A DNA stretch of 14,760 nt from JAWLFI01 sp964627995 (lineage in GTDB: Bacteria; Bacteroidota; Bacteroidia; Chitinophagales; Saprospiraceae), in contig CAZVLN010000049.1 in assembly GCA_964627995.1 (NCBI GenBank), forward strand, positions 1-14,760, given 5' to 3'. Below the pieces are notes generated by a model. It saw nothing but the letters and a program-made list of their open reading frames with translations. It did no database searches and was not told where the DNA came from. A program made the position numbers and the translations under genes. Shown in pieces: positions 7,006 through 14,705 of this stretch (its first letter is position 1; every line of letters starts with the position of its first letter).

Positions 7006-8112
7006 ATGGGAAAGGATAAAGACATACTGAAGCGATGGCGGTTGATGTTGCAATTGCCGGAAACGGAAGCTCCGGATGCAGAACTGTCCAGTGAGCAAGA
7101 GGGTATGGCCGCCGTACTGAATGAGCTCTATCATAGACCGTCAGGGAAGGCGGGCTTTTCGAATTCTGCTCCCCAATTACATAGGTGGCTGGGGGATATA
7201 CAAAAATATTTTCCTGATGCTCAGGTACATATGATGCAACGCGATGCGCTCGATCGTCATGGCATCGAGTCGATGTTGGCTGCTCCGGAGGTTTTGGAGG
7301 CGGTGCGTCCTGATGTGCATTTAGTTGCTACTTTGCTTTCATTGAAAGAGTCGCTACCTGACGAAACTCGATCTACTGCAGAGCGAGTCATTAGGTCTGT
7401 GGTGACTGAGTTGGAAGAAAAGTTACGTCCGCTCATGTTGCAGGCCTTACAGGGGCGCATTCATCGATCTGAGCGACGGGCACATAAGAATCCCAATGCA
7501 CTGGACTGGCATCGGATCATTCGGGCTAACCTGAAGCATTACCAGCCACAGGCTGGAGGTATAGTGCCCGAAAAGTGGTATTCTTTTGGTTACCGTCAGC
7601 GCGGCCTGAAGCGCATCATGTTACTTGTGGATCAATCGGCTTCAATGGCTGATTCGGTTGTGTATGCTGGGATATATGCTTGTGTATTGGCCCGGGTCCG
7701 TTCGTTTTCGACCCATTTCATTCTTTTTGACACCTCCGTGGTAGATTTGAGTGAGGAGTTAGCGGATCCGGTTGGTGTGTTGTTTGCAAGTCAATTAGGA
7801 GGCGGTACGAACATTACTAAGGCCTTAAAATATGCCGATGAGCAAATTCAAGACCCGGGAGATACCTATTTGTTTTTGATTAGTGATTTGGACGAAGGAG
7901 CTTCCAAGGAAGGGATGCTACAAAATTTAACTCGATTGCGCAATCGAGGCGTTCACATTCAGGTACTTCTCAATTTATCGGATGAGGGGAAACCGCATTT
8001 TTCATCTGAGATGGCAGAGGCCGTTGCAGCCTTGGAGATTTCGGCAATGGCTTGCACTCCAGATCAGTTTCCCGAACTGTTCGTCAAGCAATTATATCAG
8101 TCGGGGCGATAG
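7006..8112 (+). CDS. CoxE-like VWA-domain protein, 368 aa
   Basis: A cytoplasmic protein with a C-terminal von Willebrand factor A domain (about 200-340) of the CoxE-like group. The metal-ion-dependent adhesion site is complete: DQSAS (Asp209, Ser211, Ser213), Thr268 in GGGTNI, and Asp294 in SDLDEG. The N-terminal half is helical and charged. Such proteins usually work with a MoxR-type AAA+ ATPase in metal-centre insertion or protein remodelling, but no such partner lies within this window. I place the start at ATG 7006 because it sits three bases after a -7 box; an upstream in-frame TTG would fall inside the box. The epimerase gene follows 29 bases later but has its own promoter box. Confidence 0.85.
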   Translation: MGKDKDILKRWRLMLQLPETEAPDAELSSEQEGMAAVLNELYHRPSGKAGFSNSAPQLHRWLGDIQKYFPDAQVHMMQRDALDRHGIESMLAAPEVLEAVRPDVHLVATLLSLKESLPDETRSTAERVIRSVVTELEEKLRPLMLQALQGRIHRSERRAHKNPNALDWHRIIRANLKHYQPQAGGIVPEKWYSFGYRQRGLKRIMLLVDQSASMADSVVYAGIYACVLARVRSFSTHFILFDTSVVDLSEELADPVGVLFASQLGGGTNITKALKYADEQIQDPGDTYLFLISDLDEGASKEGMLQNLTRLRNRGVHIQVLLNLSDEGKPHFSSEMAEAVAALEISAMACTPDQFPELFVKQLYQSGR

Positions 8113-8119
8113 CTTTTTT

Positions 8120-8127
8120 TATCTTTG
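8120..8127 (+). promoter_or_regulatory. -7 box (TATCTTTG) of the epimerase/permease pair
   Basis: An exact TAnnTTTG in the 29-base gap after the VWA gene, 14 bases before the ATG at 8142. The epimerase gene can therefore be transcribed separately from the gene before it. Confidence 0.5.
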
Positions 8128-8141
8128 AATAAATCGTACAA

Positions 8142-8552
8142 ATGGTAAAACGCGTAGAACATATCGGCATAGCCGTGTCAAATGTGCAAGAGGCCAATGC
8201 CCTTTTTGAATCTTTACTTGGTCAGGCACCCTATAAGGAAGAATCCGTGGCGTCGGAGGGTGTTCGAACTTCCTTTTTTATAGAAGATCATACAAAAATT
8301 GAGCTTCTGGGAGCCACGCGCCCAGATAGTCCGATCGCTAAATTCATTGATCGTAAGGGTGGTGGGATGCACCATATTGCATTTCTGGTAGAGGATATTT
8401 ATGATGAAATGGAGCGTTTGAAAGCGTCGGGCTTCCAACTCTTGAATGACAGTCCGAAAGTGGGCGCAGATAATAAGCTAATTTGCTTTATTCATCCTAA
8501 GAGTGCTGGGGGCGTTCTCGTAGAGTTATGCCAGGAGCGTAAAGCCCAATAA
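8142..8552 (+). CDS. mce: Methylmalonyl-CoA epimerase, 136 aa
   Basis: Interconverts (2R)- and (2S)-methylmalonyl-CoA in the propionyl-CoA/succinyl-CoA pathway. It is a single-domain-pair member of the vicinal oxygen chelate (glyoxalase I) superfamily at the normal family length. Two beta-alpha-beta modules are visible: EHIGIAV (His7) to KIELLG (Glu54), and MHHIAFLV (His77/78) to GVLVELCQ (Glu129). These are the metal ligand and acid/base positions expected of the epimerase, and GGGMHHIAF is characteristic of this family rather than of glyoxalase I. It is cytoplasmic. The next gene begins three bases after its stop, so the two are co-transcribed. The mutase subunits are not in the window. Confidence 0.9.
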   Translation: MVKRVEHIGIAVSNVQEANALFESLLGQAPYKEESVASEGVRTSFFIEDHTKIELLGATRPDSPIAKFIDRKGGGMHHIAFLVEDIYDEMERLKASGFQLLNDSPKVGADNKLICFIHPKSAGGVLVELCQERKAQ

Positions 8553-8555
8553 GTT

Positions 8556-9314
8556 TTGGATGGGTATCAAATATTGATTGCCATAGGAGGAGGTTTTTTG
8601 GCCGGCGTAATAAATACATTGGCGGGCAATGGGTCAGCTATTACCTTATCTATACTTACAGAAGTCATGGGACTTCCGGGAAATGTTGCCAATGGAACGA
8701 ATCGTATAGGAATTGCTTTTCAAACCTTGATATCTTCATATACCTTTCAGAAGGCAGGGGTCTTAAGAGTGGAAAACCAATGGCGCCCGATTAGCTTGGT
8801 TACAATGGGAGCGTTGATCGGTATTGGTACGGCATTATATGTGAGCCATGAACAATTCATGTTTGTATTCAAATACTTGATCGTACTCATGTTTCTCTTG
8901 TTATTGATCCACCCGAAGCGGTGGATTCAGCCTGAAACGAAGGGGAAGCCATGGCCGAGGCCGGTTTTATACAGTGGACTTTTACTGTTGGGTTTTTACG
9001 GGGGATTTATTCAGATGGGTATGGGCTTATTTTTTCTGGCGATTGCAGTGCTTGGTGCGCGTTACACTCTGTTGCAAGCTAACGCCTTGAAGGTGATGGT
9101 TGTGGCTTTGTATACACTCTTTGCGATAGTGATTTTTGCCTGGCAGGGCCGGATGGCTTGGACGATAGGGCTTACATTAGGAATAGGACAATTGCTGGGT
9201 GGCTGGCTAACCACACGCTACGCCGTTCGCTATCCTGCTATTAATAAATTAGCTTATGGGCTATTAATACTAGCTGTAGGCTTGGCAATTTTAAGTTTAT
9301 TTGACTTGATATAG
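8556..9314 (+). CDS. TauE/SafE family membrane permease, 252 aa
   Basis: An integral inner-membrane protein of the TauE/SafE (sulfite/sulfonate or organic-anion exporter) family. It opens with the family signature GGGFLAGVINTLAGNGSAIT in the first helix, then GLPGNVANGTNR. About seven or eight hydrophobic segments can be counted (near 4-24, 78-96, 103-118, 138-168, 180-200, 205-227 and 230-250), and the second half repeats the G-rich first helix (GFYGGFIQMGMG). The start is TTG: the only nearby ATG (8560) is in another frame with an immediate stop. It lies three bases after the epimerase stop, which suggests translational coupling. Substrate unknown; export of a small organic or sulfur-containing anion is the usual assignment for the family. 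Confidence 0.85.
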   Translation: MDGYQILIAIGGGFLAGVINTLAGNGSAITLSILTEVMGLPGNVANGTNRIGIAFQTLISSYTFQKAGVLRVENQWRPISLVTMGALIGIGTALYVSHEQFMFVFKYLIVLMFLLLLIHPKRWIQPETKGKPWPRPVLYSGLLLLGFYGGFIQMGMGLFFLAIAVLGARYTLLQANALKVMVVALYTLFAIVIFAWQGRMAWTIGLTLGIGQLLGGWLTTRYAVRYPAINKLAYGLLILAVGLAILSLFDLI

Positions 9315-9325
9315 TGGCAATAAAA

Positions 9326-9357
9326 AAAAGCCGACCACAAATTTGCGATCGGCTTTT
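9326..9357. terminator. Bidirectional terminator between convergent genes
   Basis: AAAAGCCGA (9326-9334) pairs with TCGGCTTTT (9349-9357) around a 14-base loop. A-runs on the left and T-runs on the right make it usable on both strands. It lies between the permease stop (9314) and the stop of the convergent PAP2 gene (9381). Confidence 0.75.
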
Positions 9358-9380
9358 ATATGTTTTTCAAGAGGTAGCTC

Positions 9381-10778
9381 CTAGTTGTGCCATTTCATTT
9401 TGTTGACTTCTCGACCAACCTTACGGCCTAGATCAATACCCGCTTCAGAATCCATTCGAAAATGTACACCCAACGGAATACGAGAATATCCATTCTCTTC
9501 TGCCATTTCTTCGAAACTGTTATAGCTTCGAGGCGTCCCTATAAATTCCGAACGTCCCTCATGACAGCGATCTGTGAATGGAAAATAGTTTCCGTAAATA
9601 TCTCTAAGTACTTCAGCGGCTGCTGCAGCAAAAGTAGCATGCCCTGAAGGGTATGAAGGAAAGTTGGGAGTAAAGTACTGACCAGATCCATCTGGGCACA
9701 TAATGCTATTCCAGTCTGTTTCACCCATTACTTTGTGGATGTAATCAATGGGCCGCAGGTAATTAATTCGGTACTTTTCATCCCAGCAGCGCACGCCCGC
9801 ATCGGAAAGTGCAATACCCACTTTCGCATATGAATACAGTGCTTTTGCCAAATTAACCCTATCACTTTCCAGCACCTGAGAGGTAATTCGAATCCAGCGT
9901 CCGGCGGGGGTAAAGGTAAGTATGGGGCAATCATCACTCCAAAATTCAGCAATCCATCTGTCTTCAAAACGTCCGCCTTCCTTAATCTCGTTAACCATAT
10001 TCATGGTTTCTAAAGCTTGGACATATATCTGAGAAGTTGGTTCTTCACTGTACTCTAGTGGAGGATCAACGCGTACGTCTGAGTTAGCAGCAAAGGTTCG
10101 AACATCTCCAAAGTGGGGGAATAAAGCGGGACTGAAGTCGGGATAAGTGGGAGACCACATACCTGGACCCTCTGGTGGCTCATAATTGGGATCGGCGTTG
10201 CGCAAGTAAGATTCGTGTCCCGCCTCATCGGTTACTGACCACTCGTAAATGATACGTGCCACTTCGCGACCTCGCTCAATAGAGCGCTCTACGACTGCCA
10301 GGTCTGTTTCTTTTTCTTCGAGAAGTCGGCGCCAGGCGCGCTCCATTTGAAGGATTGATGATTGCTGAGCTGTGGGGGCCGTGGGATAAAAATAACCTAA
10401 ACACTCCGAATAACAAGCGTTGAGAACAATTTCCCAATTGTATCTTTCTTCTGTATCAATTTCGGGGATATCTAGCACATCAAACTCCGTTTGGATAGAG
10501 CGATAGGAAGGCATGCCCGGAGCAACAGACTCATAGGCGGCTAGGGTGGTATAGGCTAGAGAGCGCGCTGCCGTGGGTGGGCGATATCCGGGTGTAAACC
10601 GCTCGACCTCTATTTGAAGGTCCATCCAATCTCTGGCAATATCAAAATCGAGCTCTTCGGCACTCAAATCTTCAGATGGGTCGTCATCTATGGTATCCAC
10701 TAGCGGAGAGTCCTCTCTACAAGCTTGTAGGAACAAGACAAGAGCAAAAAAAGTAATAAGTAGTTTTGATTTAGTCAT
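9381..10778 (-). CDS. Vanadium-haloperoxidase-type PAP2 lipoprotein, 465 aa
   Basis: An envelope enzyme of the PAP2/vanadium-dependent haloperoxidase superfamily. The signal peptide ends in the lipobox LQAC, so Cys20 is the predicted lipid anchor. The full oxyanion-binding set is present: Lys335 and Arg342-Pro (K-x6-RP), PSGH (Ser378, His380), and SRIPLGVHFRMD with Arg433, His439 and Asp443. These residues bind vanadate in haloperoxidases or phosphate in the acid phosphatases. The length and the helical N-terminal half (starting near DWMDLQIEVE) fit the haloperoxidase-like branch better than small PAP2 phosphatases. Whether it oxidises halides or removes phosphate cannot be decided from these residues. 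It overlaps the upstream lipoprotein gene by eight bases (ATGACTAA), so the two are translated together. Confidence 0.85.
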   Translation of the reverse strand: MTKSKLLITFFALVLFLQACREDSPLVDTIDDDPSEDLSAEELDFDIARDWMDLQIEVERFTPGYRPPTAARSLAYTTLAAYESVAPGMPSYRSIQTEFDVLDIPEIDTEERYNWEIVLNACYSECLGYFYPTAPTAQQSSILQMERAWRRLLEEKETDLAVVERSIERGREVARIIYEWSVTDEAGHESYLRNADPNYEPPEGPGMWSPTYPDFSPALFPHFGDVRTFAANSDVRVDPPLEYSEEPTSQIYVQALETMNMVNEIKEGGRFEDRWIAEFWSDDCPILTFTPAGRWIRITSQVLESDRVNLAKALYSYAKVGIALSDAGVRCWDEKYRINYLRPIDYIHKVMGETDWNSIMCPDGSGQYFTPNFPSYPSGHATFAAAAAEVLRDIYGNYFPFTDRCHEGRSEFIGTPRSYNSFEEMAEENGYSRIPLGVHFRMDSEAGIDLGRKVGREVNKMKWHN

Positions 10779-11271
10779 GGTCGCTAATTTTTGTACACGC
10801 CGTATTTTGAATGTGTTTTATTTTTTCTTTCACCACATCTCTCTGTTCGTCGGAGGGCATATTTATAAGCAGGGTTCGAACGCTATCTATGAGTCTCTTT
10901 TGCTTTGTTTGCAGAACGCGCATCGAATCTGCCATGGCAAAGTCCATCTTTTCAGCTAAATCCACTTTTGCCTTAATGGGGTCGCCGAGTTTGTGATAGC
11001 TTTCAAACATTCGAATAAGATCAGCATTTCGAACCTTGAGCATATTACTTTTTTCGTACGCCTCTACATCATCAGGCAATGCTTTTTCTAAGGCCGAGTT
11101 GGTCTTATCCCATACTTGTTCCGATTGAGCCTCTAGTGCTTCCATTTGGCACTCGATTTTTCGACTCTGTTCGGTTAATAAAAGAACTTCTTCTTTATCT
11201 TCTCCCTCTTGTGTCTGACACGAGAACAAAACAAAACTGATAAGCATTAAGCCAAAAACAGTAGGTTTCAT
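10771..11271 (-). CDS. Helical lipoprotein coupled to the PAP2 enzyme, 166 aa
   Basis: A small lipoprotein of unknown function. The signal peptide ends in the lipobox LFSC (Cys18). The mature chain is almost wholly helical and rich in Glu, Lys and Gln, with two other cysteines (CQMEALE, and TACTK near the C-terminus). No known domain is recognised. Its last bases overlap the start of the PAP2 gene in the sequence ATGACTAA, which makes translational coupling and a shared role likely (inference): a chaperone, inhibitor or anchoring subunit are possibilities. A TATCTTTG box lies 36 bases upstream, so this is the first gene of the two-gene operon. Confidence 0.75.
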   Translation of the reverse strand: MKPTVFGLMLISFVLFSCQTQEGEDKEEVLLLTEQSRKIECQMEALEAQSEQVWDKTNSALEKALPDDVEAYEKSNMLKVRNADLIRMFESYHKLGDPIKAKVDLAEKMDFAMADSMRVLQTKQKRLIDSVRTLLINMPSDEQRDVVKEKIKHIQNTACTKISDHD

Positions 11272-11307
11272 GTAGTTTTTTCGCGTTTACACTTAAGTCG
11301 AACAGGG

Positions 11308-11315
11308 CAAAGATA
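11308..11315 (-). promoter_or_regulatory. -7 box (TATCTTTG) of the lipoprotein-PAP2 operon
   Basis: An exact TAnnTTTG on the minus strand, 36 bases before the ATG at 11271. No TTG at the -33 distance. The rest of the 235-base gap to pckA (11316-11506) is AT-rich and I see neither a clear terminator hairpin nor a small gene in it. Confidence 0.45.
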
Positions 11316-11506
11316 ATAACTTTGCTAATAATTGAGAATTATAAGCCGTTAAAAACCGATCGCCTATCTATATTTAATACTCTATTTTTTACTCTGCAAA
11401 GAGCCTAAGCGTCAAACACTTACACAATCCCATGCTTTCCAGCAAACAACGTATTCGCTTTATAAAATATATAGACTGTTTTTGTCAATCAAATAAGAAA
11501 AATTAA

Positions 11507-13102
11507 TTATACATTAGGAGCTGCATTTTTGATCTCCTCGTCCGCTGCACCTTCAAATTGTTTAAAGTTTTCTATGAATGACCTAGCTAGATTTTTGGCT
11601 TTGTCATCGTAGGCATCAGGGTCACTCCAGGTATTTTTAGGATCTAAAAGGTTTTTCGGCACATGGGGGCAACTTGTTGGCATATTTAATCCAAAGATCG
11701 GGTCAACCTTATACTCGACCTGGTCGAGCTTCCCGTCAAGGGCAGCAATGACCATGGCACGGGTATATTTTAATTTGATTCGAGAGCCGGTTCCATAAGG
11801 GCCACCTGTCCACCCGGTATTGACTAACCAAATATTCACATCATGCGCATCCATTTTATCGCCAAGCATTTCAGCATACCTGGCGGGATGCAGCGGCAAA
11901 AAAGGAGCACCAAAACCAGCGCTGAAAGCCAATTGTGGTTCATCAATTCCTTCCTCAGTGCCTGCAACTTTTGCCGTATAGCCTGAAATGAAGTGATACA
12001 TCGCCTGTCCACGCGTAAGCTTGCTAATGGGAGGCAGTACGCCAAAGGCATCACAAGTCAAAAAGAAAATATTATTAGGATGCTTCCCAACGGATGGAAT
12101 TTTTGCATTTTCTATGTGATCAATGGGGTAGGATACACGAGTATTTTGAGTGATGCTGTCATCAGTATAATCCGGATCTCGAGTCCCCTCGTGAAAACCG
12201 ATATTTTCCAATATGGCCCGATGCTTTATCGCACGGTAAATTTCAGGTTCTTTATCTTCAGAAAGATCAATGGCTTTTGCGTAGCAGCCCCCTTCAAAGT
12301 TGAACACGCCCTCATCTGACCATCCGTGTTCATCGTCGCCGATTAACAGGCGGTCCGAAGAGGCTGATAAGGTTGTTTTTCCAGTGCCTGATAAACCAAA
12401 AAATATAGCTGTGTCGCCAGCCTCGTTGGTGTTGGCAGAACAGTGCATACTCAGCACTTGTTTTTCATGAGGTAGAATACAATTTAAAACAGAGAAAATT
12501 CCCTTTTTAATTTCACCTGTATACCCGGTTCCTCCTATCAGAATTCTTTTTTTAGTAAAACTGATGATGGCAAAGTTTTCCTGGCGTGTACCGTCTAATT
12601 CTGGGTCGGCTAAAAACTCGGGAGCATTTAAAATAGTCCACTCGGGATCAAAACCGGTAAGTTCTTCGGCCGTAGGACGGAGAAACATATTATAAGCAAA
12701 CTGATTACTCCAGGGGTATTCTGAAACCAAGCGCAGGCTCAAGGCGTAATTTTTATCTGCACAGGCATAGGCATCGCGCACATATAGCTCTTTGCCGCCC
12801 ATGTAATCTATCATTTTTCGCTCAAGTTGATCGAATTTTTCGGCGGAGAATGGCATATTGATATCATTCCAGTCTACCGTGCCTTGAGTGTAATCATCTT
12901 TTACGATAAAACGGTCTTTGGGTGACCGGCCGGTAAACTTGCCCGTGTTGATAGCTATGGCACCACTTTCAGTGAGCTTTCCTAAGCCCTTTTTTATACT
13001 GTGCTCTACTAATTCTTCAGGACTTAGATTCCAATATTCCGTAGCTCTTTCAATACCATATGAAGTCAAAGAGCTAGAGGTGTTTTTATTCGGGTTGCTC
13101 AT
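11507..13102 (-). CDS. pckA: Phosphoenolpyruvate carboxykinase (ATP), 531 aa
   Basis: Catalyses oxaloacetate + ATP to phosphoenolpyruvate + CO2 + ADP, the first committed step of gluconeogenesis (EC 4.1.1.49). Length and every motif are those of the ATP-dependent family: NTGKFTGRSPKDRF (Arg59, oxaloacetate binding), GGTGYTGEIKKG (Tyr194, Lys200), SMHCSAN (His220, Mn2+ ligand), the P-loop GLSGTGKTT (Lys242), LIGDDEHGW (Asp256/257, metal), and TRVSYPIDHI with the Arg that contacts phosphate. It is cytoplasmic and has no visible defect. A TACCTTTG box lies 40 bases before the ATG. The histidine kinase gene ends 132 bases upstream on the same strand, but pckA has its own promoter. With the epimerase it belongs to the propionate/C4-acid to PEP branch. 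Confidence 0.97.
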   Translation of the reverse strand: MSNPNKNTSSSLTSYGIERATEYWNLSPEELVEHSIKKGLGKLTESGAIAINTGKFTGRSPKDRFIVKDDYTQGTVDWNDINMPFSAEKFDQLERKMIDYMGGKELYVRDAYACADKNYALSLRLVSEYPWSNQFAYNMFLRPTAEELTGFDPEWTILNAPEFLADPELDGTRQENFAIISFTKKRILIGGTGYTGEIKKGIFSVLNCILPHEKQVLSMHCSANTNEAGDTAIFFGLSGTGKTTLSASSDRLLIGDDEHGWSDEGVFNFEGGCYAKAIDLSEDKEPEIYRAIKHRAILENIGFHEGTRDPDYTDDSITQNTRVSYPIDHIENAKIPSVGKHPNNIFFLTCDAFGVLPPISKLTRGQAMYHFISGYTAKVAGTEEGIDEPQLAFSAGFGAPFLPLHPARYAEMLGDKMDAHDVNIWLVNTGWTGGPYGTGSRIKLKYTRAMVIAALDGKLDQVEYKVDPIFGLNMPTSCPHVPKNLLDPKNTWSDPDAYDDKAKNLARSFIENFKQFEGAADEEIKNAAPNV

Positions 13103-13142
13103 AAATGTGTGTTTTTATAAAGCCATTTTTTAAATAGATGCT

Positions 13143-13150
13143 CAAAGGTA
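13143..13150 (-). promoter_or_regulatory. -7 box (TACCTTTG) of pckA
   Basis: An exact TAnnTTTG on the minus strand, 40 bases before the pckA ATG, in the 132-base gap after the kinase gene. No good -33 TTG at the usual spacing. Confidence 0.5.
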
Positions 13151-13234
13151 ATAAAGTTCGAGCGTTGTGTAAAGGTGATTTTTTATTTCCCGCAAATAAT
13201 GGGACAAGAATTTATTTGCCCTGCGAATTCCTGC

Positions 13235-14413
13235 TTAGGATGTGGCTTTTGGAAGCACAATTGAGAATGTCGTTCCTTCACCGGCCGCAGATTTCTTGAC
13301 AAAGATTTCACCATTGTGATATTCTTCTACGATGCGCTTTGCTAGCGACAAGCCAAGTCCCCACCCACGCTTCTTGGTCGAGAAGCCAGGTTGGAATACC
13401 TTTTGATGCAATTTGGCCGGAATGCCTTTACCGGTGTCTGATAAGTCAATTTGAACTTCGCGGTTGAGTTCGATGACGTCAAGCGTAATCTCTCCTCGAC
13501 CTTCCAGAGCATCCAGAGCATTCCGTATGATATTTTCAATAACCCACTCAAAAATAGGTGGATTTATGTTTACAGCTATGGGTTCAGGGGGCGGCTCGTA
13601 GATAAAATACACTTTTTTTGGTGCTCGTTTATCCATGTAATTGACGATCTTTTGCAAGGAGGGGCGAATGTCGACCTTTTCCAATTCGGGCTGCGAACCC
13701 ATTTTAGAAAATCGATCAGCAATAAGCTCCAAACGTCCAACGTCATTTTTTAGTTCACCCAATATATCGACGACCTCCTCGTCAGAGATATTCATACCCT
13801 TTAAGAGCTCCAGCCAGGCCATAATCGCACTGATGGGAGTGCCCAATTGATGCGCCGTCTCTTTCGCCATACCCACCCAAATCCGATTCTGCTGCTCTTT
13901 TCTCGAGGCACGCAGCCCCATATAGCTGATGGCAATAAATACGGTCAGAAGTAGCACCTGGATGATGGGGAAATAAGATAATAACTGTAAGGTGCGCGAT
14001 TGCGTGTAATAAATGTATTTGGCATAGCCTGCAAACGGATCATTGTTTATTATGGGCTCTGGACCATTTTCCTTGATTTTCTCTAACCAACGCTCCTGTT
14101 CTTTTTCTGTCAAACTATCAGAAAAATTATAAGCCCCACTTATGGCACCCGTTTCGTCGACCAGCAACATGGGAATGCCTTCCGCCGCCCGCACGCTCGC
14201 TTCGTACTGTAGCCCAATATCTTGATCTAAATTGTCCATGCTGGCCTTCGCAAGGGACTGTATAGAATATTTGAAAATCTCCACCTTATTGCGCTCACTT
14301 TCTTCCAGGCGCTCCACGAGAAACGAAGTGTACCAAATGCTAAGCCCTACAATAAGAGCGGCAGCGACCGCCACATACCAGCGCCAGCGGTTATGTTCTC
14401 GATAAGGTTTCAA
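13235..14413 (-). CDS. Membrane sensor histidine kinase, 392 aa (TTG start preferred)
   Basis: An inner-membrane sensor kinase of a two-component system. From the TTG at 14413 the protein reads MKPYREHNRWRWYVAV, with TM1 at about 12-33, a periplasmic sensing region of about 105 residues, TM2 at about 141-167, then the phosphoacceptor box ETAHQLGTPISA (His188). The ATPase follows: N-box ENIIRNALDAL (Asn294/Asn298), G1 DTGKGIP (Asp326), F-box FQPGFSTKK, G2 GWGLGL (350-355), and GEGTTFSIVLP. All catalytic motifs are intact. An ATG at 14452 would add 13 residues (405 aa), but a perfect TATCTTTG box lies inside that extension at 14429-14436. I also recall related Bacteroidota kinases beginning close to MxxYxxxxRWK. 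No response regulator is adjacent, so it is an orphan in this window and its signal is unknown. Confidence 0.85.
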   Translation of the reverse strand: MKPYREHNRWRWYVAVAAALIVGLSIWYTSFLVERLEESERNKVEIFKYSIQSLAKASMDNLDQDIGLQYEASVRAAEGIPMLLVDETGAISGAYNFSDSLTEKEQERWLEKIKENGPEPIINNDPFAGYAKYIYYTQSRTLQLLSYFPIIQVLLLTVFIAISYMGLRASRKEQQNRIWVGMAKETAHQLGTPISAIMAWLELLKGMNISDEEVVDILGELKNDVGRLELIADRFSKMGSQPELEKVDIRPSLQKIVNYMDKRAPKKVYFIYEPPPEPIAVNINPPIFEWVIENIIRNALDALEGRGEITLDVIELNREVQIDLSDTGKGIPAKLHQKVFQPGFSTKKRGWGLGLSLAKRIVEEYHNGEIFVKKSAAGEGTTFSIVLPKATS

Positions 14414-14428
14414 TACGACAAATTTTTG

Positions 14429-14436
14429 CAAAGATA
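14429..14436 (-). promoter_or_regulatory. -7 box (TATCTTTG) of the histidine kinase
   Basis: An exact TAnnTTTG on the minus strand, 15 bases before the TTG start at 14413 and inside the 13-codon extension that an ATG start would give. No other TAnnTTTG was found up to about 14520 on this strand. Confidence 0.45.
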
Positions 14437-14618
14437 TAGGAATGTCGCACATTTTGGTATTTTCAATCCGCAGGACCTTCTAATTGTTTTGCATATCGCT
14501 TTCCCTTATTTCAACGATCGCCATCTTACATTGACATATACGTCTCCTCTTATTTTGTTTAGTGACTAATTTTTATTTCTCAAGAGCTCCCCGCCTGTTA
14601 GTTTTCCACCTCATCCTC

Positions 14619-14667
14619 CTGCGACCTTCAACTTTCAACTTTCAACTTTCAACTTTCGACCTGCGAC
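14619..14667. repeat. Heptanucleotide tandem array, seven units
   Basis: Seven head-to-tail 7-mers: CTGCGAC, CTTCAAC, then three TTTCAAC, TTTCGAC, CTGCGAC. The consensus is YTKCRAC. The array starts and ends with the same unit, giving it a symmetric order, and is followed by a C/T-rich stretch. It lies 26 bases before the -7 box of the right-edge gene. Change in unit number by slippage would move or alter the region upstream of that promoter (inference). The rest of the 14453-14618 stretch shows nothing that I can assign. Confidence 0.8.
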
Positions 14668-14693
14668 CTTTACCCCCTTCTCCCGAAAACCTG

Positions 14694-14701
14694 TACCTTT
14701 G
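14694..14701 (+). promoter_or_regulatory. -7 box (TACCTTTG) of the right-edge gene
   Basis: An exact TAnnTTTG that ends four bases before the ATG at 14706, so the message is probably leaderless. It follows the heptamer array. Confidence 0.55.
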
Positions 14702-14705
14702 CACC

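Noticed and set aside
6759..7025. An 88-codon open frame on the minus strand across the GC-rich element
   Set aside because: It has low-complexity Ser/Pro/Gly/Arg composition, follows the hairpin repeats, and overlaps the promoter and start of the VWA gene. It is open because the DNA is GC-rich there.
9728..9967. A 79-codon minus-strand frame inside the PAP2 gene, and similar frames inside pckA and the kinase
   Set aside because: They are alternative-frame shadows of genes with full sets of family motifs, without promoters or recognisable domains of their own.
11316..11506. Possible small RNA or terminator between pckA and the lipoprotein operon
   Set aside because: No stem longer than a few bases, no T-run after a hairpin and no -7 box match could be found by eye.
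14619..14667. Short regular repeat as a possible CRISPR remnant
   Set aside because: The units are 7 bases and directly adjacent with no spacers, so it is a simple tandem repeat.
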